Of a stretch of DNA of 62,000 nucleotides, positions 1 to 12,975 are shown one piece after another. The position numbers and the translations under genes are program-made. Below the pieces are notes generated by a model. The model ran no database searches and was not told where the DNA came from. It saw only the letters and a program-made list of their open reading frames with translations. The stretch is from Phoronis australis (lineage: Eukaryota; Phoronida; Phoronidae), in contig NMRA01000410.1 in NCBI GenBank assembly GCA_002633005.1, forward strand, positions 238,351 through 300,350, in the 5' to 3' direction. Position 1 is the stretch's first letter. Every line of letters begins with the position of its first letter.

Positions 1-834
1 CCCGGTGTAGTCCCCTTCTCTCCCTCTCTCACTATATTTTGGATCGAAAGGACTGTCATTCAACAAGAAATTTGGGTGACCTTGTTGAAACTAACCATAT
101 TACGTATTTTTAGGAAAAAAACAGTCTTAAGTCTATAATTAATTTTGGTAATGCCGTGGCATTCTCTGGATCGGCTGGAAAACCAGATTTACCTCGATAT
201 CATCACTGACTGAAGTCAGCTATACTGACCAAGGCTTCTCAAAAAGCCTTCTACCGACACTGCTGTCCTACGTTGACTAGCTGGTTCAAAAAGAACTTGG
301 TTGCACGGCAGAATCTTTAGTAAGTTGCATTCAGGGCGGTTCCAGGATTTTTTAAACTAGATACACCACAGATGGACAACAACAAAACTGGTGCAGCTAC
401 TGGTACTACTAACTACAATGTTAACTAAGTAAGAAATAGTTTTGCTTCTGATTCAAAGCGCTTCACGTAATCATCGGGCCGTACCCGGCCAACTTCGCCC
501 GAGTGGTATTTGCGTAGACGATAGGATGGTGCAGACGATTATAGGAGGCTTTATGTTACTTATCGGCATTGAACACGCGTGGTGGTTACATCGTAGGGAA
601 ACAAATGGGCAAAGAAGTAAGTGTCTATACCTAGCTAAGCTATATAGCAGCGAAATAGCTCCCAAATGTCATAGAGCGGTGTGAATGCCTTAAAATCGAC
701 CAAGAAACAAAACAGTCGATAAAAGGTTAGCTATCTAATATTGCTTGCTAGCGTAGTACGGTAAAGGGCAGGCGTTTTCAAATTTGGAATTGAAAGTGTT
801 CGTCGAATACAGGTATATTTTTCATGTAGTGGCC
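1..834. other. Non-coding, nothing recognised
   Basis: No open frame here resembles a known protein and no repeat pairs with the rest of the window. The two overlapping 60-80 codon frames near 442-684 lie on opposite strands and show no family motif, so I treat them as chance. Confidence 0.5.
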
Positions 835-3800
835 AATGGGGCTATTCGGAGAATTCTCCTCGCGGTGTCGCTGCTGTACTAGTGGTGATTGAATTGCGCA
901 TGCGTGGCTGTCTGCATGTAAACAACTGGGAAAAGATGGAATTTTTATCAAAATACGTCGTCGCGCTAAGCCTTATTACTGCTAATTTCCCTGGTGCAAG
1001 TCTTCGACAGGTGGCCACAAATTCCCAAAAGACCTAAGGTTACTATATTCGTGGACAATTGCGGTCAACAGGGTCAACTAACTGACAAAAAGTGTGTGGA
1101 TGCTGAAGCCCCGTGTGTGCTCTGTGTATGACTATGCAGTTCCATTCGGAGACTACACAACATTACTTGGTAAGTTTTAGCAATCAGTTTCTATCAACAT
1201 CGTTCGGTGATGTTATCCCCACCAGTTACCCCACTGAATAACAGGTTTATTGAGTGGAACTAAGTATTTCTTTTTTGAAACTCACCCGATGCCGGGTAGG
1301 CTAGCAGCACATATTCATATTGTCCTGGGTGGGAGTGCTCCCAAAATAAGAGATGTATGGTACGTGATGCACAGAAGTCAAGAGTGACTTTTTCACAGCA
1401 GTTTCTCTTCAAAACTATGCTGTTTCCAATAAAATTCTCTAGATGAGTGAGTTTCCTTAATTTATCGTGGACCCCACCCCCAGGACCACCAGCTCAGTAT
1501 CGAATTAACATGAATAAGCCTTAATTCAGTAAATGTCGTAACATTGCATTGGAAAAAAATTGCTTGATGAGATCAGAAGCACATTTTAAGTGTCATGAAA
1601 AATACACACTTTTAGCCTGTTTCACATATTTTAATTCAGATATTAAATAAGACTTGGGTACAAAGGTTATTAGTTTCTACACATAAACATGAAGATGAAA
1701 TGTCAAGTATGTTCTGCCTTACAAAAGTAGTTTTGTCTTGTCTTTTCTTTTACAATTTGCTAATATTTCTATTCTGTTACAGGCAAGAAAAAACAACTGA
1801 AACCAACCGCCTGACCATCTATTTCACCGTTGGACAAAGTGAAAAGCAATCCTTCAGCAATAACCTGAGAGAATTGAACGTAATTCAGTAATTCAGCACC
1901 TGATATGCCTGATTATGGACTCCCTCGCAATGTTTCTTTCTGTGCTTTTTCAGTTTGCCATTTGTTTTTAAATACACTGATAATTGTTTATTCTCGAATC
2001 TTGTGCATAGCAGCTAGCTACAATTGAAAACATACAATAAGACAATCGATGCAGTCACTGAATGTCATTTCCCCATAATCTGTACCAAATTGAAAAGTTT
2101 TTACCAATAGTATAAAGCCTTTCTTCTGAAAGGAAAATTTAATGTCACTCAGCTTTTGGCTTTCATTTCACTGGGTTCTAGTTTCAATGGCCTATAGAAG
2201 CGCTTGTAAAAAAGGTCCAGTTTCAACACGTGGCTTTCTTTCATGTAACCTCATTCAGCCTCAATAACATCCACAATTAGACCCTTGAAGGTAAACACAG
2301 CAGCATATCACTTGAATCGTTTTGAGCCCAAAATCAGACTCTGAACTAGACCAGAGTGTGACTAGGTCTTCTTTAGCTTCAGTCCCTCATGTTTCTTCCA
2401 GGAAAGGAAATAAGCTATTGTCCACACATGACTCATTGCCTATGAAAGGGCATCCTCACCAACAAGGCTTATTTGTGTAGCAGTCAGATATAGTTCGTCT
2501 GGATACACAGACACTCCACTGGCACATTGTCTTATGGTAACTTAGTACTGCGATTCACATTTCTCCAGGGCCACTGACTTGCACATTGTGCCATGCAGCA
2601 CTGCTGGTGTGTGGAAGTGCTGTGGGAAGAGAACGGAGTAACAAAGCTTGTCTATGATACAGCTTGAAGTGGCCTTAAAATGTCACTGAACCTGGAACAA
2701 ATATTGAAATATGAATAATTAAGTACTCCAGATTGGATCAAAAATGTTATCCCTGTTTTTCAAAAATATATGGTGATTGGTCTACAGTTTCACATAAAAG
2801 TAAATAATTACTATTTTCAGAAACCAAGGGTGTATATAATGAGTATTGCATAAAACTGTGTCTTTATTTTTTATCCCTAGCCATAACAATTCTTTAAACG
2901 CATCACTTGTCTGTAAAATATACAAGTTTTTTGAGACAACTTCAAACCTTTGTTACCCATTTTCAAGCCTTTTTAATTTTGATACTTTCAGCAATTTTAA
3001 ACTCAGATTACAGGTTCATGGGTCTGTCAAGCATACTTCTAGCCTAAGGTTGAGGGAACCGTTTTTCTTCTAATAGAAGATATGAAGACTTGGGTCATTT
3101 AAAAATGATGGATAATCTTTCTGTTGTTTAAGAGTAATTACAAATCGTAAGGCACCATCAAAAATGCAATTTTCACAAAAATGGCAGTCATTTGAATTTA
3201 TAACGACTTGCAACATTTCAAGGCATGAGTTAAGACTATTCAGTCACTGTGAATTCGGAAAATGTAATATATTTTCGTGGTTTTACAATTGATACAAGTA
3301 GCAAAACAGTTTCATGAAATCAACTTGAAGGGACTTCGTGAAGGTTAAGAATTACCTCACCATGCTCTTTTCCCCAAACATGTATTACCTGTTATTTCCA
3401 CACATTCAGTTGTACCAAATATTACAACCCCCATGCCAATCCCCCCTCGGGACCTGAATAAGTAATTTAACAAAATGACTTTAAAAATAGCTGTTCCTTT
3501 TCAAAGGCTTTGTTCGTTGTCTCAAATATTGAAAGTAGGCTTTGACAACAGATCTGTACTGGATGGGAAGATCTTGTTGGTTAGCTGCAGTCAAATGCTA
3601 AAAACCAATTTTTGTCCATTCAGGGACGGTGCAGAAGCGATGCATATCTCCTCTGCACGGTACAAGCCTTCAAACCTAAAAACCAAAGGTTACGTGAAAA
3701 CTGACGTGATAGATTTCCATTTCAACGTGTAATAGATTTCCAGAAGACATATGATAGGGAGTAAACAAATACTAGTCTAATGCAATGGATATTTATCACT

Positions 3801-4310
3801 CACGTACCCTTTGCCATTGGGATTGGATTGTAATCTTAACTCATTAACCTGTATCGAGTTGACAGCATAGACATTCAGCATTGATTGATGTAACTGTCAC
3901 TGATAAACTTTTAGAAATCATTCCAAACAATAATGATGCTTTGATGTACGAAAAGATCCCGATTGCTACGTCAAGTATCGTATCACATATCACAACATAC
4001 AAAGATTAACCAGACTCTGGCTGGCGACTGACTGCCGCGAAGTTGACATCGGCGAGTGCCTCAGTTAACAGGCATCGGTAGAATAATCATGGAATAATCG
4101 TTAAAATAATCACAAACCTTACCTTTGTATGAGGTCGTGCTTACTTCCTCTCATAAAAGCACCCTTTTTACGCAGTCTCAGATTTAGTTGGCACGGCTGC
4201 AAGTCATTTCACCATGTATTTAAAGGGCTCGCGAAATCGAGGCTGTTAATCTATCACCACTAGTACACGCACGCCCTCTAGTTATTGTAGATTTTCCGAA
4301 TAGCCCCATT
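835..4310. mobile_element. Large TIR element, copy 1 (non-autonomous DNA transposon)
   Basis: The left end starts AATGGGGCTATTCGGA at 835. The same 16 bases end the element as a reverse complement at 4310. A second inverted block, GTACTAGTGGTGAT, lies about 25-28 bp further in at both ends. The left ~1.5 kb recurs as a second copy from 8487, in different flanking DNA, which shows that this is a mobile unit. No transposase domain is visible inside. A short frame starting ATG at 936 reads MEFLSKYVVALSLITANF, which looks like a signal peptide, but it stops after 33 codons and the second copy has lost the ATG. A frame at 1783-1891 follows a good acceptor-like tract yet is broken in copy 2. I could not find a clear target-site duplication, so the superfamily is open. 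Confidence 0.65.
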
Positions 4311-5015
4311 CGATTGTCGATTGGTGGATCCACATGTATGCGTGTACACGTGTGTGCGTTTTCCGTTCTTTTAAATTCAGTAGAAGCCGACGGTAAATTA
4401 ACGATATGCAGCCCTCCGTCGTTGCTCAGAATTTAACTACACTTGCTCTGAGAAAACACCGAAGAGCACGTTCACATTTTTGGGGGAAAGTAGGTCTAGA
4501 CCCAATAAAAACTTTGTTCAGTGGAGACAGTCTTCTCTTGTGACTCGTGTCAGTGATGCACAGCCTCACAGACTTCATACGAGCAACTAACTTCATGGAA
4601 AACATTTAGATGCCACAATTCCGAAGGTTCGCTACTCCAAAGGTCCACTACACTGAAAGTTCGCCACCTTCGAAAGTTCACTATTTCGAATGTCTACAAT
4701 TCCAAAACCAGAACTCCGGCAGTTAATTTTTTTCTTAAATATAAGCACAACCCCAGGAGTCGCTTTCGCATTAGGCACAGGTTCTAATTCATATCCTTGC
4801 ACATATTCACTAGTAAGTCCGAGCTCAAAGGATTTGCAGACACCTTTGTGCAATGCTCGACTGGCAGTCAGTGAAGCCAAACGTGCGTTCAGTAGGACCT
4901 ACACTAGAGCCTAACTAAAACCTAGTCAAAGTCACGTGCTCTCATTTAAAATGCACAGCAATATCTCACGTAATCTCGCGAAGTCTTGCTTTTTAGCGAG
5001 GTCCTAGCGTTACTG
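4311..5015. other. Non-coding spacer
   Basis: Two overlapping 74-82 codon frames on opposite strands near 4632-4914 have no recognisable domain. The 4620-4700 stretch is rich in short repeats of the type TTCGAAAGTTCACTA (about four imperfect repeats of a 15-20 bp unit). Nothing else stands out. Confidence 0.4.
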
Positions 5016-5018
5016 AGC

Positions 5019-5090
5019 GGGAGGCAGGATTCGAACTAGGGTCTCTCTAAAACAGGAGTCCCGACCTCAAATCACTGAGCTACAGTTCTT
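5019..5090 (-). repeat. tRNA-derived SINE head or tRNA pseudogene
   Basis: Read on the minus strand, this stretch carries an A-box-like GTAGCTCAGTGATTTGAG followed at tRNA-like distance by a B-box-like AGTTCGAATCC. These are the two internal RNA polymerase III promoter elements of tRNA genes. The ends that should pair as the acceptor stem do not match and there is no clear anticodon loop, so it is not a functional tRNA. A tRNA-derived SINE head is the best reading. Confidence 0.6.
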
Positions 5091-8000
5091 TACTCCGATT
5101 GTCTGCTAATGAGTCGTAACAAACATGAATACATTATTGTATTTGTGTTCATTTAGTAACCATTTAAAGGGTGTGCAAACGTTGTCTAGTTCTTAATACA
5201 TGGATTTCATTGTATACAAATGAGCTCAGTTCCAATCACTGCCAATCGTGATTCTTGAATCAAACTGACAACGCATTCCATTAGAGGCAACGGTTTTAAA
5301 TTTAAGAAGACTGAATGGGGCTCACTGACTATATGCAGACTTGCAGGTCAGGGTAGCCTTCTAACTACATTTAATTTCGACCCGCCGTGTGCGTGGTTCC
5401 GGTGGGTGAGATCCAGGCGTAGCGGCCCTAAACTTTTCAGTCACGCTGTGAAATGATGCGACCTTGACATAGAGTTGATGAATGTTGTGGTTGCTAATTC
5501 ATCAATATTCCCACTCCATTTTTTTAAAAATGCAATAACGTTACACGCAAAAATATAACTAGATAAAAAATTTCGTCAAGTTAGTCTCCGACTAAATAAT
5601 TCTGTCCGAGAAGGTGTAGTTACTCATTTAAGCATGCCTGATTTGACAATTTGGCAGGAAGTAACGCGAGAACGTTTTGGACTTCATTACATCCGAATTG
5701 AATCCCGTTCTTTGAGAGTAACCGTCACGGCATCCTCATCTCTGGTATTATTAATTCCGTCTCATCTCAAAAACATAGAACTGGGAGTCATCGTTGTGTA
5801 CACAAATTCCCCTTCCCCCTGATGACGCTGCGTCAACTGAGGGACTTAATGAAAACTCCACAGTGTCGACGTTTGCAAAATATCAAAAGTCCACCTTTCA
5901 AGAAATTCGAACCCCCCCCCCCTGCGCGATGCTGGCTACGGGCCTGCTGTATAATTTTTACCATGTTCTCTTCCATATCATGAGGGTGTCACTCCACACT
6001 CAAAAACAGACCATTTGTATTTTTCGACCGATTCAAGGCTCCATTTTATGGTTCAGAAACTTTCAAAAAGGGTATAGTGTTGCAATAGAACTCAGTAGAT
6101 GAGGAGGGTTTCACGTTTCCTGTTTTAGGGATGCACGGCGGCCTACGTGATTATTGATGAGTGTAAAACAACTTTTTAAATCTGGAGGGTAAAAAATACT
6201 ATACAACTCTTTGAAGGTATTTCAACCCACGATTACCTGAAGGATGAGAAGGAAAAAAGATTGCACAGCATTTGTCATCATAAGTTCAAACACTGTGTCA
6301 CTCATGTACGTAACTTGGGCGCTATTGATTATATCCGCAATATCACTGACGTTGAGAGGCCTTTTGTGCTATATAGGCGCCATAAAGATAAAGCTTCCGT
6401 AAAAACACGATTTGAAGTTTAATTTTATTTACAACTTGACCGTATTAATACAGTAGAACTTCGAGAACTATCGTTCTTTACTTATATTCTATGCAGGTAC
6501 TGATCCGTTGCCTTAAAATTGAGAAATCTTTAAAAAACATAATTTTGTCGAGTTATGACTCACATGAAAATCGCATTTTGAACACTTAAAAGTATAAAAT
6601 GGCTAAAATATACACAAATATATATTTATGTTTTAGAACATTGACGGAAATCCATGCCTGTTTCTTCAAATATCCTGAAGACCGACATGGTTATTGTTAT
6701 TGGGGTTTTGTGAAGAATTTTAAGGGTTTTTTTAATATAAAGAAAGCCCCGCTTCCCACACCTATGGAGGCCTTGCTTGGAATTATAGCTTCCTAGTTTG
6801 AACGTCAAAATATAATATACTAAATATACAGCTTTGTGCCGATGTGGGTAAAAAACTGGCCAAATAAATTCCGACATAAATTTATTTTCATTAAAAACTG
6901 CACTACAGCCCATTTGTTCAAAAAACTAGCTGGACACGTTAGTCTAGCTCAAAAAATATAATAAACCGCTAAAATGATACGGATGGGCGTTTTTTAAGCA
7001 GTGAGAAGCAGGTTTAATCTCCTAGGACACAGCGGCAAATTTTAGGGTGCAAACCTACATTTTCCCTCCAATGTACACAATGACGACCAGCTGATCAGGT
7101 AATAATATTGGACTATCAAAGGTACATTTCTCCATGCTTAGCCAGAAAAAAACAAAAACGAACTAGGTCTGTTTCTCTCATGAAATCAGACACAAAGTAA
7201 TCTTTAATGGGAAAGGACTGTATTTCCATTACCAACTGAAGTGACGGGCAATGCTAGACTAGAGCGGAGATTAGATCTGGCTCATAATTGGTCGTAGAAA
7301 TAACATCGAATAATTAAGCAACGAATTATGGCCCTTCCCAACAAAGGCACAGATTGGTCCCTTCATCAAAAGTATCATTCTCTTTCATTTTAATTCCAAT
7401 TCAATGTACACATTTATAATCTAACTCTTCACGTATAGGTTGTGCAGCACCAATACCTCACCTATCGGGTTGTTCAACTCACGTGACTGAATACAGTCAG
7501 TAATTTGACTGCATGTTTGGCTTACACGAAGCCAGCTGTGCACTGCAGACTGCAACGAGGTAAATGAGTAAATGGAACATTTTATAATTACATTACTACT
7601 TTAAGGGTTGGCCAACTCTAATACACTCGCTGAGAACGTAGGTGTTCTTGTTGGTTCTTATTTGTACGCCACTATAAAAGTGGGATTGTGGTGACGAAAG
7701 CATGTGGTTCATTATTATTTCACACGGCTGATTTTCCATATAGATAGCATTGCGATAGAATGTAGAGTTTACTTAAATCCTTCCGACCGCTCCGTGGAAG
7801 AGAAAATCTTAGTCAGTTGCTAAAACGCAAGGTCACGCAAAACTTCGTGAGATGTCGTCATGTATTACAAGTGAAGAAAATGATCACAATAGCTTCCTTC
7901 GAGGGACTCCTGAGTCTACGGAGCTCAGCATTGGTTTGGTTTCTGTCTACAGGTATTGGCTTCTTTATTTGGAAAAGTCATGTGAGCTGACCTACGTGAT

Positions 8001-8486
8001 AGGTGTCGTTGTTTTTGCATTTAAAAAGGCTATAGAAAATACAGGTGACGACATGGCGAAAATGTTAATGGAACTGATATACATTCTGGAGAAGGCGAGG
8101 ATATCAGCGAAATTCACCAATTCCCAGTGGTGTGAGAAGCATATCATTTAATAGGTCTGGTGAGTAAACGGCGTCTGGAGAAGTGCACATAAAGTACCTA
8201 CAATATTCTGGACGGCGTAGGAGAGTAGTAGATGAAAGCAAATATTGGAGGGTGACTGGTTTTTCCTGACATCGTGAAACGAATCTTGAGTCAGACATCG
8301 TGCTTTGTTGCAGCAAGCAGAACGGACTTATAATAATGGAATTTACAGACCCATGGCAAGAGGCGATTGAGGCAGCGTTCGACAGGAAGACGACGAAGTA
8401 TAGTGAGCTGGAACAAGCATTCTGAGCTAAAGGTTGCTTGGCGTGGACTTTCTCTGTCGCAGTTGGCGCAAGAGGGTTCCCTGGTC
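5091..8486. other. Non-coding spacer
   Basis: About 3.4 kb without a supportable gene. Frames of 60-102 codons (for example 5794-6102, 7852-8151) show no domain, no matching splice pattern and no second copy in the window. The piece near 6820 (ATACAGCTTTGTGCCGATG) resembles a short dispersed repeat seen again near 21090, 57660 and 58660. Confidence 0.4.
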
Positions 8487-10285
8487 AATGGGGCTATTCG
8501 GAGAATTCTCCTCGCGGTGTCGCTGCTGTACTAGTGATGATTGAATTGCGCATGCGTCGCTGTCTGCATGTAAACAGCTGGTAAAAAGGCAGATTGTTAT
8601 CAAAATACGTCGTCGCGCAAAGCCTTATTATTGCTATTTTCCCAGGTGCAAGTCTTCGACAGGTGGTCACAAATTACCAAAAGACCTAAGGTTACTACAT
8701 TCGTGGAGCATTGCGGTCAAAAGGGTCAACCAACTGAGAAAAAGTGTGTGGATGCCGAAGCCCCTTTGGGGCTTTGTGAGACTACATATGGATAAGATTA
8801 CTTGATAAGTTTTTAGCACTCAAGTTTCTATTGACATCCTTCCGTGATGTTATCCCCACCAATTACCCCACTGAATAACGGGTTTATTGAGTGGAACTAA
8901 GTGTTTCTTTTCGGAAACTCACCCAGGACTCGGATGCCGGGTAGGATAGCAGCACATACTCACATATTGTCCTCCAAGGGTGGGAATGCGCCCAATATAA
9001 GAGGTGTGTGGTACGTGACGCTCAGAAGCCAGGGGTGCCTTTTTCACAGCAGTTTCTCTTCAAAGCTATGCTATGTCCAATAAAATTCTCTAGACGAGTG
9101 AGTTTCCTTATTTCATAGCGGACCCCACCCCCAGGACTACCAGATTAGTTACCGAATTAAAACGAATAAGTTATTCAGTAAACGTCATAATATTGCATTG
9201 GAATAAAAATTGACACCTAGAATGAATTTTAATTGTTGAGGTCAGATGCTCATTTTAGGTGTTGTGAAAAATACACATTATTAAATCACTTTTAGCCTGT
9301 TTCACATAGTTTAATTCAGATCTTAAATAAGACTTGGGTACAAAGATTTAGTTTCTACATATAAACATGAAGATGAAACGTCAAGTATGCTGCCTTACTA
9401 AAATAGTTTTGTATTGTGTTTTCTTTTATAATTTGGCAATATTTCTCTGACAATTCTGTTACAGGTGAGAGAAAACGACTGAAACCAGCCGCCTGATCAT
9501 CTACTTCACCTTTGGACAAAGCGAAAAGTAATCCATCAGCAATAACCTGAGAGAATTGAACCTAATTGAGAAATTCAGCCTTTGATATGCCTGATAATGG
9601 ACTCCACTGCGTGGGAAAATTACAATTGTTTTTAACAATGTTGTTTCTTTATATACTTTTCTTGCATGTGGAATTTTATCACAAAACTTAAAATTGTTCA
9701 AAGGCCTTCTTAAGAAAGCTCTAAAAATAATTAGACATACAAACAAATCAAATGCAAACAAAGGGAATACTTCATTTTGATTGCTGCACATTTCTAGAGG
9801 TCAACAGCAAAACTACAATTCGCAAGCGTAATCGCTAGTCATTTCAGCTTTATGAAGAATAAGCACAACTGCACTGTATGGGGCTTTAAAACTGAGGAAA
9901 TATTGTGGTTTCAATAATTAGTGACAAACTGGCCTGTTGATGAAAAATTTATTTGATCATCAAAGTGTAACATTAACGGGCTTTCAACTGACAATAAGAC
10001 AATCGATGCAGTCACTGAATGTCATTTCTCCCTAGTGTGTACCAAATTGAAAAGTATTTACCATTAGTATAAAGCCTTTATTCTGAAAGGAAATGTTAAT
10101 GTCACTCAGTGAGAAAGGACAGGTATTTATACCAAATGCTTTTGGTTTTCATTTCACAGAGATCTAGTTTCAATAGCCTATATAAGCGCTTGTAAAAAAG
10201 GTCCAGTTTCGGCACGTGGCTTTCCTCCAGGTAACCTCATTCAGCCTCAATTAGATCCTTGAAGGTGAACACAACAGCATATCAC
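8487..10285. mobile_element. Large TIR element, copy 2 (cut by assembly gap)
   Basis: This begins with the same AATGGGGCTATTCGGAGAAT as copy 1 and follows copy 1 base for base with scattered substitutions and small indels. It carries about 380 bp (roughly 9600-9980) that copy 1 lacks. The alignment runs to the first N at 10286, so the right end is missing. No right-hand terminal repeat is visible just after the gap. The 1.8 kb is 80-90% like copy 1 by eye and the copies share no flank, so they are separate insertions rather than a segmental duplication. Confidence 0.65.
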
Positions 10286-11242
10286 NNNNNNNNNNNNNNN
10301 NNNNNNNNNNNNNNNNNNNNNNNNNNNNNNNNNNNNNNNNNNNNNNNNNNNNNNNNNNNNNNNNNNNNNNNNNNNNNNNNNNNNNNNNNNNNNNNNNNNN
10401 NNNNNNNNNNNNNNNNNNNNNNNNNNNNNNNNNNNNNNNNNNNNNNNNNNNNNNNNNNNNNNNNNNNNNNNNNNNNNNNNNNNNNNNNNNNNNNNNNNNN
10501 NNNNNNNNNNNNNNNNNNNNNNNNNNNNNNNNNNNNNNNNNNNNNNNNNNNNNNNNNNNNNNNNNNNNNNNNNNNNNNNNNNNNNNNNNNNNNNNNNNNN
10601 NNNNNNNNNNNNNNNNNNNNNNNNNNNNNNNNNNNNNNNNNNNNNNNNNNNNNNNNNNNNNNNNNNNNNNNNNNNNNNNNNNNNNNNNNNNNNNNNNNNN
10701 NNNNNNNNNNNNNNNNNNNNNNNNNNNNNNNNNNNNNNNNNNNNNNNNNNNNNNNNNNNNNNNNNNNNNNNNNNNNNNNNNNNNNNNNNNNNNNNNNNNN
10801 NNNNNNNNNNNNNNNNNNNNNNNNNNNNNNNNNNNNNNNNNNNNNNNNNNNNNNNNNNNNNNNNNNNNNNNNNNNNNNNNNNNNNNNNNNNNNNNNNNNN
10901 NNNNNNNNNNNNNNNNNNNNNNNNNNNNNNNNNNNNNNNNNNNNNNNNNNNNNNNNNNNNNNNNNNNNNNNNNNNNNNNNNNNNNNNNNNNNNNNNNNNN
11001 NNNNNNNNNNNNNNNNNNNNNNNNNNNNNNNNNNNNNNNNNNNNNNNNNNNNNNNNNNNNNNNNNNNNNNNNNNNNNNNNNNNNNNNNNNNNNNNNNNNN
11101 NNNNNNNNNNNNNNNNNNNNNNNNNNNNNNNNNNNNNNNNNNNNNNNNNNNNNNNNNNNNNNNNNNNNNNNNNNNNNNNNNNNNNNNNNNNNNNNNNNNN
11201 NNNNNNNNNNNNNNNNNNNNNNNNNNNNNNNNNNNNNNNNNN
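10286..11242. other. Assembly gap (957 N)
   Basis: A run of N. It begins inside the second copy of the large TIR element and ends next to a C-rich stretch, so the unresolved sequence is probably repeat-rich. Apparent open frames across it are artefacts. Confidence 0.99.
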
Positions 11243-11428
11243 CCCCCCCCAAACACACAAAAACTGGACACATTTAAATCTTGTTTCAGCCGTATAATTT
11301 TAATTGCTGGTGTTAATTAATAAACTCAACATTTCCCTACGCTTTTGCTGTTTTAATTTAATTTTTTTGAGGCCGCCAAGGGAGGGGGGGGCGGGACCCC
11401 TAGGCCCACCCCCCTAAATCCGCCTATG
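11243..11428 (-). mobile_element. Right end of a GGCGGAT-type TIR element
   Basis: The sequence ending CTAAATCCGCCTATG at 11428 reads, reversed, CATAGGCGGATTTAGGGGGG, followed by G-rich DNA. The complete element at 37928-38235 has the same kind of terminus. The other end is lost in the gap. Confidence 0.45.
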
Positions 11429-12480
11429 AATATCGCAATTTAGTCTGTTTATCGCGTTCCAGGCCTCTTTAAAACCCAACCAGTGGCATGTGCAAAGGGG
11501 TGCATATAGAGAAATGGCTCAGATGAGAGAGATTGATTTATGGCTCAACATCACGGTTTTAACCATAGGGGTGGGAAAGATAACTAACTTCCTGCTTCCA
11601 ACGAGATTGTGCTTTGGGAGACCTCGGCCACCACAAAGACGTTGAGGTCGTCAAGAGAATGGTAACATGAATTAAACTGTTTACCTCACATTCATACACT
11701 CATTGTCGAAAATACCCGGAAATCTCTCTGAAATACCACCCTAGGGTAAACAACCCCGAGGTTTACCGCTATAATTACTAAAAAAACATACAGTTTGCTA
11801 CTATTGTACGAAATGTGGCAATCTGAAACGACGTGTTTGCAAGTGATGTACGTAGTTTTATCACAGGGCATGTGGATTATTTACTCCGGCTTCCAGTTCA
11901 AGTAAGTTCTTGCATCGTCAAAAATACAATTTACACTTAAAAATGACTCGCTTACTTGCTTCAGGGATCTGGTCATGCATGTCCATGGGAATTAAGACGG
12001 ATATTGTAAAGAATTCGCGGTATACACTAACAAGCTTAAGTCACTCGAGTTGGGCTAGTGAAATTTTTCCCGCGCCTGTCAAAGCAAGAGAAACGTTGCG
12101 CGTTTTGTTGCTAAAACACCATCTACTGGAATAACTTGTGAGATCTGTGTCACTTGCACAGAATTTCAGGGATTTTCTCAAATTACGTCGACTAACTAGT
12201 CTTCAGAGTCCTTACATTTGTTGATTATAATTGGCGTAGCTAACTGGAAACTTCATATTTCAAAACCATAATAAAAACATACCCAACATTTCACTCTTAC
12301 ACAAGAGCATCCCCAGGTAATAGAAAACAAAGTGCCAAAAAGGGACGAAGGAAGAGGGGCGGGAGGCATGTGCCTCCCAAACAATTTTCAGTGTCAGGGT
12401 TTTATCAGTGCAACCGTCAAAGACGTGGACCGGGTACAGTCGAGAAAAGAAAAACACATGGAGAAGAGAGAAAATTCAAG
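11429..12480. other. Non-coding spacer upstream of gene A
   Basis: About 1 kb with no supportable gene. Frames of 65-85 codons here show no domain, and those running into 12480-12580 merely read through the dinucleotide repeat. Confidence 0.4.
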
Positions 12481-12483
12481 AGA

Positions 12484-12520
12484 ACACACACACGCGCACA
12501 CACACACACAAACACGCGCG

Positions 12521-12581
<61 letters not shown>

Positions 12582-12582
12582 A
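12484..12582. repeat. (AC)n/(GC)n microsatellite
   Basis: About 100 bp of alternating purine-pyrimidine DNA: AC repeats with an internal CG run. His/Thr-rich open frames across it are artefacts of the repeat. Confidence 0.97.
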
Positions 12583-12604
12583 GTATTAATTAAAATACTC
12601 TGTA

Positions 12605-12668
12605 TTTAGTTCAGCGGCAATGTAGGCTGCGACTGCGCAGACTTTGGGTTGATTCCGCGCCGCGCCTC
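12605..12668 (+). repeat. tRNA-derived SINE head
   Basis: A TAGTTCAGCGGCAATG A-box-like stretch is followed by GGGTTGATTCC, a B-box-like stretch, at roughly tRNA spacing. It directly follows the AC microsatellite and lies 170 bp upstream of gene A. No acceptor stem forms. Confidence 0.55.
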
Positions 12669-12735
12669 ATTAAGAAAACAGGTCTTCGTTGTCGACAATG
12701 TCCTTTCATAGAATAACAAATCAAAATACATAAGG

Positions 12736-12751
12736 ACAATCTAAAATCCCA
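12736..12751 (+). promoter_or_regulatory. Promoter word shared by gene A and gene B
   Basis: The 16-mer ACAATCTAAAATCCCA ends about 90 bp before the ATG of gene A. The identical 16-mer lies about 94 bp before the ATG of gene B (56806-56821, minus strand). The 10 bases TACGACCAAG directly before each ATG are also identical. The rest of the 5' flank has diverged, so these blocks are likely core-promoter or transcription-start elements. The role is inferred. Confidence 0.6.
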
Positions 12752-12840
12752 AGTAGCCTCCTGGACCACGAGGACTCACATAGACGAACTGATCACGCAG
12801 ATAAGGGCAGTAAAGGTGAAATCGACATTATACGACCAAG

Positions 12841-12975
12841 ATGTGTTCGTTCAAGATCTCTCTGGGTTTGATTGTGATCGCGTGTTTGGTGATTTTCCCA
12901 TCTGCCTCAAATGGGAATACCAACGACACCACTACAAGCCATCAGCAGGCCCAGAACACCTCAGATTTGCCTAAG
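12841..12975 (+). CDS. Gene A exon 1: signal peptide and stalk
   Basis: 45 codons from ATG to a GTAATT donor (phase 0). It begins MCSFKISLGLIVIACLVIF, a strong signal peptide, then continues with Asn/Thr/Gln-rich sequence. Exon 1 of gene B has the same start context, the same hydrophobic core (VIAC in both) and the same GTAATT donor. Confidence 0.75.

Noticed and set aside
936-1034. Signal-peptide-like frame MEFLSKYVVALSLITANF in the large TIR element
   Set aside because: It stops after 33 codons, no exon of matching phase follows, and the second copy has lost the ATG.
5019-5090. Functional tRNA gene
   Set aside because: A and B boxes are present but the acceptor stem does not pair and no anticodon arm forms; read as SINE head or pseudogene.
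10247-11320. Four long open frames of 329-353 codons across 10286-11242
   Set aside because: They consist of N and are an artefact of the assembly gap.
12332-12609. Three overlapping Thr/His/Ala-rich frames
   Set aside because: They read the AC/GC microsatellite in three frames and have no start or splice context.
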